This document shows positions 8,489 to 16,639 of a DNA stretch of 64,000 nt, piece after piece (position 1 is the first letter of the stretch; each line of letters opens with the position of its first letter). The notes under the pieces were generated by a model, which was given only the letters and a program-made list of their open reading frames with translations, ran no database searches and was not told the DNA's origin. The DNA comes from Planctomycetota bacterium (lineage in GTDB: Bacteria > Planctomycetota > UBA1135 > GCA-002686595). The position numbers were made by a program, and so were the translations under genes. The stretch is from contig JACKHV010000001.1 of NCBI GenBank assembly GCA_020638835.1, positions 124,001 through 188,000 on the forward strand, written 5' to 3'.

Positions 8489-11300
8489 GGTCGAGGATGC
8501 CGCGGAAGTAGAGCGGGAGTTCGTCGGGACCGGCGTTCGCGAACTGCTCGTTGACCTTGAAAGTCAGCAGAGTGTCGAAGTCGTCGGCGTCGGGTCCGAT
8601 GACCTTGTCGGCGGATCGCGACGTCGCCGTCATGATCGGATGCTCGTGGTTCGAGCGCCCCGCTTCGTCCACGCCGCACCCGAGCACCTGCGCCACCTTG
8701 CGACCGTCCTGGTAGAAGTACTCTTGCAGCAGCGGGATGATGCGGCGCGTGAAGCGGTCGCGCAGCTGGCGCAGGCTGTCGACCTCGAAGAAGTAGGCGT
8801 GACCGATCGTGTGGTCGCGGTCGAGCAGCAGCTCGATGCGCTCGTTCATGCAGCGCAGGAGTTCGCCGGCGGAGATTCCGGGGACGTCGACATGCTCATC
8901 GACGAGGGCGGGGTCCGGCATCAGCTCCGTGAAGGTGAAGCGGCGGCGCAGCGCGACGTCGAGGAAGGCAATGGAGCGGTCGGCCGTATTCATCGTGCCG
9001 ACGAGGTAGAGGTTCGAGGGGACTCCGAAGCGCTGACGTGAGTAGGGCAACGTCACCTCGAGTTCGTTGCGGGCGCCCAGCCGCTTGTCCGGCTCGATCA
9101 AGGTGATCAGTTCGCCGAGGACCTTGGAAACGTTGGCGCGGTTGATCTCGTCGATGATGAGCACGCACGGCAGCGCGGTTCCGAGATCCACGTCGCCTTG
9201 CGAGGCTTGCGCGATGAGGGTGGCGACGGCGGCGCGGTCAATGCGGTCGGCGGGCAGGCTGTAGATCGTCTGGGCGGAGAACCGGTTGGTTGCCCCGAGT
9301 TCTTCTCGCGGGATGCTCGGTTCGAAGATCGCGAGCCACTCGACAGGCCGCTTGTGCCAATCCGTGGCCTCGTCCAATCCTGCGTATGGCCCCGTCACGC
9401 GACCGATGGCGCGCACCCTCTGGCTTCCATCGGGAACGACGACGATGTCGCCGACTTGCATCTCGTTGCGGAAGAGGTGAACGGCGGTGATCTCGTAGGA
9501 AGTCGACCGGATCTTGCCGCGGACTTTCTCGATGGCCGCGATGACGGAGGCGCGATCGGAGGCTTCGGACAGGTCGACGTCTTCGCCCCAGCCGAGCAGG
9601 ATGCAGCTGCCCGAAACGCAGTCTTGGAACAGGTCCTCCGAAGTGGCCGCGCTGGACTTCAGCGACATCTTCCACACGCGGGCTCCGTCGATCGAGTGAC
9701 GAGGCGTCGTCGCGACCGGCGACGTGAACCGCCGCGCTCTCGCGCACATCGTCTTGAAGATGCCGTCCTTCAGCTCATAGCGGATGGAGGCGGACTCGTT
9801 GTCGAGGTCAGGTCGAATCCCCTCGACGAAGTCCTCGTAGGAGTACGACTGGTGAAAGGTGACGAAGCCCACCCGGCCGGACTCGATCAGCTTCTTGTAC
9901 TCGAGTTGCGCCGAGTCCTCGTCCGCGTCAATGCCGCAGATCTCGAGCGCGAGCTCGCGAGTGCGATACGTCTTCCCCGTTCCAGGGGGGCCGTACAGGA
10001 TCTGGTTCAGTGGGTGCGAACGACGCGGTTGGTCCATGGCGGCAGCGGTAGCGGGTTCGTCTGAATCGGAAGTCTCTTCATCCCTGCCGATGAAGTGCAT
10101 CAACTCGGCTCGGGCTTCGGGGGCGAGCGACTGGAAGAAGTGCTCGTTGCGCAAGATCGAGTACGCGGCGCTCTGCGCGTCGAGCGGGTCTCGCGCCTGC
10201 GCCCCGTTCTCGCGCATCGCTTCGGCCAAGCGCTCGAACAGGGAGACGGACGCGGAGTAGACCTCGCTGGCCGAGGCCCCCTTGCGTGGAAGCGGCGTTC
10301 CACTGACTCGGAAGATGTTCCCGTTCAGGCGATGCTTGTAGATCGTCCAGCGCGATGCGTCTCGCCCCATCAACAGTGCCGAAGCGATGTTGAGGTGCGT
10401 TCCAATCCCGTGCTTCAAGGCGTCGCGAGGCACCGCGGCGCAGAACTCGTCGATCCCCGCGATCGGGTCGCGGCCTTCGCTCCACAAGTGATCGAGTGCG
10501 ATCGCTGCTTCCTCGGGATGCGCCTCCGCCCACTGGTAGAACGGCTCGTGCGTGAAGTACGGCGTCATGTTGTTGGGAGAGCCGAACCCGCGCTTCAGGA
10601 GCAACGGCCAGTCGGGAACGCGGGCGAGGAAGGCGCGTCGGGCCTCCCTCATGTTCTCGCCGACGCGCAACTTGTAGTCGCGCTCTTGCGACTCGAAGTC
10701 AGGCCACTTCAGAGCTTCGCAACACCAGTCGACGAACTCGCTCCAGCGATCGTTGACTTGCTCCTCTTCGGCGCCGACCGAGTGCCTGAATCGTCGAACG
10801 GCGGCGACGAAGTCCGCGAGGTGGTCGGGGAGCTTCGGATCCGTGACGTCTCCCAGCAGCAAGACTTCGCGAGGGCCTTCCGAAGTCCGGACCGTCACCG
10901 GTGGTTGGGAGTACTGCTCGAGGAACGCTTCTTTCGACAAGCCCTTGCGCGCTCCACCCACCGTACCCGAGTGAGCCAGCAGGACTCGGCCGTCGGAAGT
11001 GCGCACGTACAGCCCGGAGACTCGCTTGTTGACTCCCGCGAACGGTACGTTCGCCTCGATGACGATGGAGCGCGGCCGCTCGATGACGTTGCCGTTCCCC
11101 AGAGCGTTCCAGTGTCGATTGCTCCGGGTGCTGACCGCAATCCAGAGGTCGAGGCTCTCAATCCAAAGTACGCCCGCTTCGGTACTGCCGCCTTGGTATC
11201 CGAGGCGCTGGTTCTTCCCGAGCGCACCGCGGTCACGGAATCGTTGAACTAGCTCGGCCTGGGCAGCGGCGATCTCCTCGCGGGATTCGAGGGCCTCCAT
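8475..11300 (-). CDS. mcrB: McrB-type AAA+ motor with EVE/PUA-like insertion
   Basis: 941 residues. The N-terminal 400 residues form an unassigned specificity region. Walker A (YGPPGTGKTY) is near residue 437. Residues about 515-690, between Walker A and Walker B, hold an EVE/PUA-like module: ILLGWGEDVDLSEA, VHLFRNEMQVGDIVVVPDGS, AIGRVTGPYAG, then HKRPVEWL. Walker B VLIIDEINRANVSK is near 715 and the McrB hallmark GTMNTADRSIAFLD near 768. EVE-type domains bind modified bases, so the insertion probably contributes to recognition of modified DNA or another modified nucleic acid. It is followed directly by mcrC (14 bp overlap). The gene begins 128 bp downstream of the sigma-factor fusion on the same strand. 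Start taken at the ATG at 11300. Confidence 0.87.
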   Translation of the reverse strand: MEALESREEIAAAQAELVQRFRDRGALGKNQRLGYQGGSTEAGVLWIESLDLWIAVSTRSNRHWNALGNGNVIERPRSIVIEANVPFAGVNKRVSGLYVRTSDGRVLLAHSGTVGGARKGLSKEAFLEQYSQPPVTVRTSEGPREVLLLGDVTDPKLPDHLADFVAAVRRFRHSVGAEEEQVNDRWSEFVDWCCEALKWPDFESQERDYKLRVGENMREARRAFLARVPDWPLLLKRGFGSPNNMTPYFTHEPFYQWAEAHPEEAAIALDHLWSEGRDPIAGIDEFCAAVPRDALKHGIGTHLNIASALLMGRDASRWTIYKHRLNGNIFRVSGTPLPRKGASASEVYSASVSLFERLAEAMRENGAQARDPLDAQSAAYSILRNEHFFQSLAPEARAELMHFIGRDEETSDSDEPATAAAMDQPRRSHPLNQILYGPPGTGKTYRTRELALEICGIDADEDSAQLEYKKLIESGRVGFVTFHQSYSYEDFVEGIRPDLDNESASIRYELKDGIFKTMCARARRFTSPVATTPRHSIDGARVWKMSLKSSAATSEDLFQDCVSGSCILLGWGEDVDLSEASDRASVIAAIEKVRGKIRSTSYEITAVHLFRNEMQVGDIVVVPDGSQRVRAIGRVTGPYAGLDEATDWHKRPVEWLAIFEPSIPREELGATNRFSAQTIYSLPADRIDRAAVATLIAQASQGDVDLGTALPCVLIIDEINRANVSKVLGELITLIEPDKRLGARNELEVTLPYSRQRFGVPSNLYLVGTMNTADRSIAFLDVALRRRFTFTELMPDPALVDEHVDVPGISAGELLRCMNERIELLLDRDHTIGHAYFFEVDSLRQLRDRFTRRIIPLLQEYFYQDGRKVAQVLGCGVDEAGRSNHEHPIMTATSRSADKVIGPDADDFDTLLTFKVNEQFANAGPDELPLYFRGILDRVAN

Positions 11301-11428
11301 CGAGTTCTCCTGGGTGTGGCGTGGAGGTCCACTATACCGAGCCGCTCAGTGCGATGTCGACCGACGAGGGCTCGTACCGCTCGCGATCGCGCGTTCGCCG
11401 CGCGGCACGGCGAGCGGATTGCCGTCGC

Positions 11429-13948
11429 TCAGTTTCCCGGCCGCCAATCCGCCATCCGCGTGCGCCCCGCGATCACGACTTCGGTTGTCTCGAGGCACTT
11501 GGCGCTCGAACTCGCGCACAACTCGACCCGATGCGCCCCCTCCGCCAAGTGTTCGATCGTGAACGAGCCGTCGCGCGCGACCGGCACGCCCATCAAGTCG
11601 CCCACCTTGCCCGTCGCCAGCAAGTCGTGCGCGAAGCCCGGCGGCACGATCGGGACGGCGACGACGAAGAGGTCGTCGCGCGGCTCGTCGAGGACGATGC
11701 GGCCGGTGAGGCTGCCGGTCGGGTAACGGAAGTCGAGGCGTTGTTCGCCGAAGCCCGCGACGTCGATGTTCGGCAGGAGGGCGAAGGGGCCGGCGTTGTG
11801 GTCGTCGTTCGCCGGCGCGAGGAGGACGAGGTAGCGGCCGCGTTTGAGGCCCGGGGCGCGGTAGCCGTCGGGCGTCGGTTGCGCGGGCGTCCAGGATCCT
11901 TCGGCGGCGTAGGGCAGGAAGGTCGGCGTGAGCGCGTGGTCGACTTGCTGCATCGTCGTCACGTTGCCGTAGGCGGTGACGCGGTCGGGCGGCTCGACGG
12001 AGAAGGTCAGCTCGAGGTGTTCGCCGGGGCGGAGCCCGACGGTCTCGTCGGCGATCGAGCGCTCGTCGGGGTCCTTGGGCGAGCGCAGGGCGAAGAGGTG
12101 GTAGCGGTTCGGACGCAGGTGTTCGAAGGCGAAGCGGCCCTCGGCGTCGGTGGTGGTGCGCGTGCGGTCGCTGTCGCTCTCGAAGGTGCTCGGGATGGAA
12201 CGGGTTTGGCCGTGGATGAAGAGCAAGGGAGCGTGCGGTAGGGGCGTGCCGTTGCCGTCGACGAGGACGCCGCGCAAAGAACCGCGAGGCGTCAGGCGGA
12301 TCTCGGTCTGGCTCGCGGTGTTCGCCGTGATGGTCGCCGAGACGTAGTGCGGGTGGTGCGCGGTGACGGTGGCCGAGGCGTCGGAGAGCGCGATGCGGAA
12401 GGTGCCGTCGTCGAGGCTCTGTGCGCGGCGTTCGGAGAGGGTGGGGTGCGCGGTGTGGATCTCGGCTCCGGCGATCGGCTCGCTCGTCGCGTCGTCGAGG
12501 ATGCGGCCCGTGGCAACGAGGTGCGGCGCGTCGCGTTCGGGCGCGTCGAGGTCGAGCACGAAGCGGACCGGCGTGCGCGCGTTGGCGATCGGTTGCACGG
12601 TTCGGCGGAAGCTCGCGCGGTCGGATGCGGGGGTCAGGCCCGGCGCGTCGACGAGTAAGTGCAAGGGGCGGTCGGTGGCGAACTCGACCTCGAACTCGTG
12701 AATGGCGCCTTGCGAGTCGGCGGAGAGAGCGGTCCAGGAGGCAGAGGTGTTCTCGGCGCGCGTGGCCAGCGGGATCGAGGCCATGATGCGGTAGCGCGGC
12801 GCGGGTCGGCCGGTCGTCGCGTCGATGACTTCGACGGCGAGCGTCGTGCGCGCGAGGGGCGCCATGGTCAGCACCGTGGCCTCGGTGGCGGAGGAAGGCA
12901 CGCACTGTTCGACGGCGAAGTAGTTCTCGTGGACGACCTCGAGCCAGGGCAGTTCGCGTTGCGCGGACCAGTCGCGTTCGAAGGAACCGTCGGCGGCGCT
13001 CGTCGCCCAGCTCGGCTGGTCGAGGTAGCGGTTCGTGGGGCGGAAGCTGTTCGGCTGCGGTGCGCTCGTGGTCTGGATGCGCGCGTCCTCGATCGGATGG
13101 CCGTAAAGGTCGAGGACGCGGCCGCGGATCTTCGGCGAGTCGGCGGCGGGCGCCGTCGTGTGCGTGACTTCGACGCGTTCGGCGGCGCGTTGCGGAGCGG
13201 GCGGCGTGCGCTTGCCGAACAACTCGTCCGCCGCTTCCGCCGGCGTCGTGTGGCGCGAGAAGTCGGGCTCGCCCGGGCGCGTGAGGTTCCAGATGCCGAG
13301 TCCGACGAGCGTGACGGCGGCGAGGGCGAGAAGGGTCTTGAGTCCCATGACGAGTGCTCCGAGGGTCGAAGTAGCGGCGATGGTGGTGAGACCCAGGGCG
13401 GCGTCGGCGCGCGCGAGCGGCAGGAGCGCGAGGCACCACGCGCCGCGGTCGCCGCCGTGCTGCTCGTCGAGCTTCGCGCGGAGGCGCTCGAGCGCGCGTT
13501 GCTGGCGCGTGCGCACCGTGTTCACCGGCACGCCGAGGCGCGCGGCGATGTGGCGCGGCTCGAGCCCCTCGTAGAAACGGAGGAGTACGACGTCGCGGTA
13601 CGCCTCGGGCAAGGCCAAGACGGCTTCGAGGAGGCGCCGTTGTTCGTCCGCGCAAGCGGCGAGCTCGGCGGTCGAGGGCACGCGTTCGGGGCGCGCGGCG
13701 TCGGCTTCGCGTCCCGCCCGGCGGCCTTCGCTGCGGCGCAGGAAGAGCGCTTGATTGCGCACGATTCCCGCCAGCCACGCGTGCAAGGGCACGCTCTGGC
13801 GCGGCGGATTCTCGAGCGCCGCCCGCCACGCCTCCTGCACCACGTCGTCCGCGCGCTCGTCGTCGAGGACGAGCCGCCGCGCGAGCCCGCGCATCCAAGC
13901 GCTGTGCTCGAAGAGCGCGTCGGGGTCGAGGTGCGGGATGGAGGTCAT
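11429..13948 (-). CDS. ECF sigma factor fused to a transmembrane segment and carboxypeptidase-regulatory-like domains
   Basis: 839 residues. Residues about 10-75 match ECF region 2 (ARRLVLDDERADDVVQEAWR). About 115-170 match region 4 with its helix-turn-helix (PEAYRDVVLLRFYEGL, then HIAARLGVPVNTVRTRQQRA). Residues about 203-222 (LLALAAVTLVGLGIWNL) look like one membrane span. The remaining 600 residues contain several beta-sandwich modules of the carboxypeptidase-regulatory type (GRVLDLYGHPIEDARI, GRILDDATSEPIAGAEI, GVLVDGNGTPLPHAPL). Topology would put the sigma domain in the cytoplasm and the tail outside. No anti-sigma gene lies next to it, so the tail may serve as sensor or anchor. Fusions of this general kind are known in planctomycetes. 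Confidence 0.85.
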   Translation of the reverse strand: MTSIPHLDPDALFEHSAWMRGLARRLVLDDERADDVVQEAWRAALENPPRQSVPLHAWLAGIVRNQALFLRRSEGRRAGREADAARPERVPSTAELAACADEQRRLLEAVLALPEAYRDVVLLRFYEGLEPRHIAARLGVPVNTVRTRQQRALERLRAKLDEQHGGDRGAWCLALLPLARADAALGLTTIAATSTLGALVMGLKTLLALAAVTLVGLGIWNLTRPGEPDFSRHTTPAEAADELFGKRTPPAPQRAAERVEVTHTTAPAADSPKIRGRVLDLYGHPIEDARIQTTSAPQPNSFRPTNRYLDQPSWATSAADGSFERDWSAQRELPWLEVVHENYFAVEQCVPSSATEATVLTMAPLARTTLAVEVIDATTGRPAPRYRIMASIPLATRAENTSASWTALSADSQGAIHEFEVEFATDRPLHLLVDAPGLTPASDRASFRRTVQPIANARTPVRFVLDLDAPERDAPHLVATGRILDDATSEPIAGAEIHTAHPTLSERRAQSLDDGTFRIALSDASATVTAHHPHYVSATITANTASQTEIRLTPRGSLRGVLVDGNGTPLPHAPLLFIHGQTRSIPSTFESDSDRTRTTTDAEGRFAFEHLRPNRYHLFALRSPKDPDERSIADETVGLRPGEHLELTFSVEPPDRVTAYGNVTTMQQVDHALTPTFLPYAAEGSWTPAQPTPDGYRAPGLKRGRYLVLLAPANDDHNAGPFALLPNIDVAGFGEQRLDFRYPTGSLTGRIVLDEPRDDLFVVAVPIVPPGFAHDLLATGKVGDLMGVPVARDGSFTIEHLAEGAHRVELCASSSAKCLETTEVVIAGRTRMADWRPGN

Positions 13949-14021
13949 GGGGGGCGGGCCGGCTCTCGGGGTCGATTCGCACTTGCCGCGGGCGGCGGAA
14001 TCGACTCAGGAGTTTCGGAAA

Positions 14022-14118
14022 ACGTACCGAGCCGCACGACTTGTTGTCTTCCGGCCTCTAGTTCGTGCCGCACACCGATCGGTGCTCGGCGCACAACAAG
14101 TCGTGCGGCTCGGTACGT
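14022..14118. repeat. Long inverted repeat, copy a (divergent intergenic)
   Basis: Perfect 26-bp arms (14022-14047 and 14093-14118; ACGTACCGAGCCGCACGACT...) enclose a 45-bp centre that contains its own small palindrome CACCGATCGGTG. It shares the GCCGCAC(A/G)ACTTGTTGT stem with copies b, c and d. It lies between two divergently transcribed genes, so it cannot be an ordinary terminator for either; it sits over both promoter regions. Confidence 0.8.
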
Positions 14119-14136
14119 TCCGGTATCGTGGAGCAG

Positions 14137-15603
14137 ATGTTCCGCCTGACCGTCAAGCGCCACGATCGCTATCAGATCGAGCTGAAGGTCACCTATCCGC
14201 TGCCCGGTGGCGCGAAGAAGCGCGACTACGAGTTCGACCTGTACCTCTTCGCGCCGCTGAACTTGGGCGTGCGGCGGGAGAACTACTCGAAGGCGCAGTT
14301 CTACGCGGACTTGCAGTCGTACATCCGGCTGACGACGCCGGAGGTGGCGCTCGGGGAGTTCGTGGAGGGCGAGGGGAGCCCGCACGCGAAGCTGCGCGCG
14401 GTGATCGAGGCGACGTCGTTCAGCGAGGCGAAGGGGCCGCCGGAGTCGTACGAGCGCACCGTCAAGCTCTACTGCTCGATGCTGAAGAGCGCGGTGCGCG
14501 ACGAGTGTTGGGCGATCTTGCAGGTCGCGGACGCGGCGGAGCGCGACGCGCGGGTCGCGCGCTTCGTCGAGGATCTGCAGCGGATCTGTCGCGCCTATCG
14601 AGCGTTGCGCGAGCGCGTCGAGTTGCCGGGCGTGTCTGAGCGCGCGGTCGACGTCTACCACTTCGGCGACGAGTGGCTCAGCTTGCTCGTCGAGGACCGC
14701 GGGTACCACTTGCTCGAGGATCTGCGCGAGCTCGGGCCGACGACGGAAGCGCGCGGGGCGCTGCGGCGCTTCGTCGAGGGCGAGGCCGCGTACCGCACCG
14801 CGCGCGGCTATCCGTCGGTCGTCGACGGAGCGGGCGACAACGAGCTGCCCGTGTTCCGCCGCAGCGTGCTCAAGAAGTACATGGCGAGCATCCTGTTCCT
14901 GCAGACCGAGGTCAGCGCGGGCGGTGCTCTGCTGCGCGAGACGCTGTTCGGCATCGCCGCGGCCTTGGCGATGATCTTCGCGACGGCGGTCGCCTTCGCG
15001 ACGCAGTCGATCTACGGCGCGCTGACGCCGGCCTTCTTCGTCGCGCTCGTCGTCAGCTACATCTTCAAGGACCGGCTGAAGGAACTGCTGCGCACGTACT
15101 TCCAGAAGCGCATGCGCGGCTTCTTGTTCGACCAGCGCACCAGGGTGCGGGACTCGGACCAGAGTCCGGTGGGTGAGTGCCGGGAGAGCTTCGACTTCGT
15201 CGACGAGCGCCGCTTGCCCGCCGCGGTGCGCGAGCTGCGCAACAGCCACCACCTGACGAAGATCGAGTCGCGCTACACCGGCGAACAGATCATGGTGTAC
15301 CGCAAGCGCGTCCACCTCGACGCGCGAGCCGTGCACGCGACTTTCCCGGACTACGACGTGCCGGGGATCACGGACATCATGCGCTTCCGCGTCTCGGAGT
15401 TCCTGAGCCGCATGGACGACCCGACGAAGGAACTCTTCGTGATGGACGACGAGGGCTATCAGCGCATCAAGGGCGCGCGCGTGTACCACTTGAACTTCGT
15501 GCTGAACCTGCGGGGTGACGGACGGCAGGATTTGCGGCGTTATCGCGTGGTGTTGACGCGCAAGGGGATCAAGCGCATCGAGGCCGTCGGCGTCCGACCG
15601 TAG
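14137..15603 (+). CDS. Hypothetical inner-membrane protein with a central two-helix membrane hairpin
   Basis: 488 residues from the ATG at 14137, which is preceded by GGAG; an in-frame GTG at 14128 is possible, and earlier starts fall inside the palindrome. About 270 soluble residues are followed by two adjacent hydrophobic segments near residues 270-310 (FGIAAALAMIFATAVAFA and LTPAFFVALVVSYIF), then another soluble domain of about 180 residues. The protein is rich in charged and aromatic residues and has no motif I recognise. The stop codon lies inside palindrome copy b. Function unknown. Confidence 0.75.
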   Translation: MFRLTVKRHDRYQIELKVTYPLPGGAKKRDYEFDLYLFAPLNLGVRRENYSKAQFYADLQSYIRLTTPEVALGEFVEGEGSPHAKLRAVIEATSFSEAKGPPESYERTVKLYCSMLKSAVRDECWAILQVADAAERDARVARFVEDLQRICRAYRALRERVELPGVSERAVDVYHFGDEWLSLLVEDRGYHLLEDLRELGPTTEARGALRRFVEGEAAYRTARGYPSVVDGAGDNELPVFRRSVLKKYMASILFLQTEVSAGGALLRETLFGIAAALAMIFATAVAFATQSIYGALTPAFFVALVVSYIFKDRLKELLRTYFQKRMRGFLFDQRTRVRDSDQSPVGECRESFDFVDERRLPAAVRELRNSHHLTKIESRYTGEQIMVYRKRVHLDARAVHATFPDYDVPGITDIMRFRVSEFLSRMDDPTKELFVMDDEGYQRIKGARVYHLNFVLNLRGDGRQDLRRYRVVLTRKGIKRIEAVGVRP

Positions 15604-15705
15604 GAACCGTACTGTGCCGCACAACTTGTTGTTTCCGCCGCCGGGACGCAGCGTCCCAGCGGCGGGAACAACAAGTTGTGCGGCACAGTACGGTTCCTAC
15701 GGTCG
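15595..15705. repeat. Long quasi-palindrome, copy b
   Basis: 111 bp centred at 15650 (core GGGACGC-A-GCGTCCC). The arms match except at two positions. The outer part mirrors local sequence: GACCGTAGGAACC at the left, which includes the TAG stop of the upstream gene, is repeated inverted at the right end just before the next ATG at 15711. Stem CCGTACTGTGCCGCACAAC is shared with copies c and d. Confidence 0.9.
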
Positions 15706-15710
15706 TCCCC

Positions 15711-16169
15711 ATGCCCAAGACCCCGCGCCCCGACCTCTCCACACGCCCGCTCACCGCCACCTGCTCGAGGAGGATCCCCGCAACCCCGCGCGCCGTCTTC
15801 GCGGCCTGGACCGATCGCTTCGACCTGTGGTTCGCGCAAGCCGGCACGGTCTCGATGACACCCGAGGCCGGCCGTCCGTGGTTCTTCTACAACCGCGACG
15901 ACTGGGGGCGGCATCCGCACTACGGGCGCTTCCTCGAGCTGGTTCCCGAGCGCCTCGTCGAGATGACCTGGCTGACCGGCAACGGCGAGGCGATTGGCAC
16001 GGAGGGCGCGGAGACGGTGCTGCGGATCGAGCTCGAACCCGACGGCGACGGCACTGCGCTGCGCCTGACGCACTCGGGCTTCGTGTCCGAGCGCTCGCGC
16101 GACGGGCACGCGGAGAACTGGCCGCTCGCGCTCGAATGCCTCGAAGCGGCGTTGCGTGAGCGCGAGTGA
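15711..16169 (+). CDS. SRPBCC/AHSA1-type ligand-binding domain protein
   Basis: 152 residues. The sequence has the START/AHSA1 layout: an opening strand (TCSRRIPATPRAVFAAWTD), a WF-containing strand, GRFLELVPERLVEMTW in the middle, and a C-terminal helix (AENWPLALECLEAALRE) after LRLTHSGF. Such proteins enclose a hydrophobic cavity and bind lipids or other small ligands, or act as co-chaperone domains; no ligand can be predicted. The ATG lies 6 bp after palindrome copy b, so the ribosome-binding region is inside the palindrome arm. Confidence 0.8.
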   Translation: MPKTPRPDLSTRPLTATCSRRIPATPRAVFAAWTDRFDLWFAQAGTVSMTPEAGRPWFFYNRDDWGRHPHYGRFLELVPERLVEMTWLTGNGEAIGTEGAETVLRIELEPDGDGTALRLTHSGFVSERSRDGHAENWPLALECLEAALRERE

Positions 16170-16639
16170 CCGGCCGAGGACCGGCGCGCGACGAGTGACC
16201 CGTCGCCCCTCCGCGATTCGCAGGAAGTCGGTTTCGCGCGCAGTGCGTCCGCCGCGTTGCGTCGCGCGCGAGAAGCCCGTCAGCGCGCCCGGATTCGACC
16301 ATTCGGCTTGGTTCGGCGCGCCTGATAGCCCCTCCCGATGGGCGTCATAACAACTTGCGATGACCGCTGCGCGGGACGTTCCCCGAACATGAGCGCATGG
16401 ACGGGCGGCGCCTCCGCGCGTCGAATCCCTGATGACGAACCGACTCTGTGCTTCGACTTCTCAGACCGTGCGCGGCCGCGACCGGGAGCCATGCTCCTCC
16501 GCGCGGCGCGGTTCGGAGGAAGAGCGCCTCTACGTGGGGGCGCGCTGCGAAGGCATCGCACGGGGGTCAGCCTGACGGCGGCCCTCGCCGCCAGCCGCTC
16601 GCGATGAGCGGCGAAGCACATCGCATGACAGGAGTAGCC
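16170..16639 (+). other. 470-bp gap upstream of katG with no gene recognised
   Basis: No open frame here resembles a known protein. A slightly AT-richer stretch near 16325-16365 could hold the katG promoter. I could not place an OxyR site with confidence. A ribosome-binding site (AGGAG, about 16630-16634) precedes the katG ATG. Confidence 0.5.

Noticed and set aside
11346..13982. Very long minus-strand open frame in a different phase across the sigma-factor gene
   Set aside because: Its translation is almost only Arg, Ala, Pro and His, typical of a GC-rich shadow frame; the sigma-factor frame has clear domains.
13945..15624. Long minus-strand open frame opposite the membrane protein at 14137
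   Set aside because: Composition is shadow-like, and it would run through both palindromes. The plus frame has two convincing membrane spans.
16170..16639. OxyR binding site upstream of katG
   Set aside because: ATAG-like fragments near 16323 do not complete the four-part OxyR pattern, so no site is claimed.
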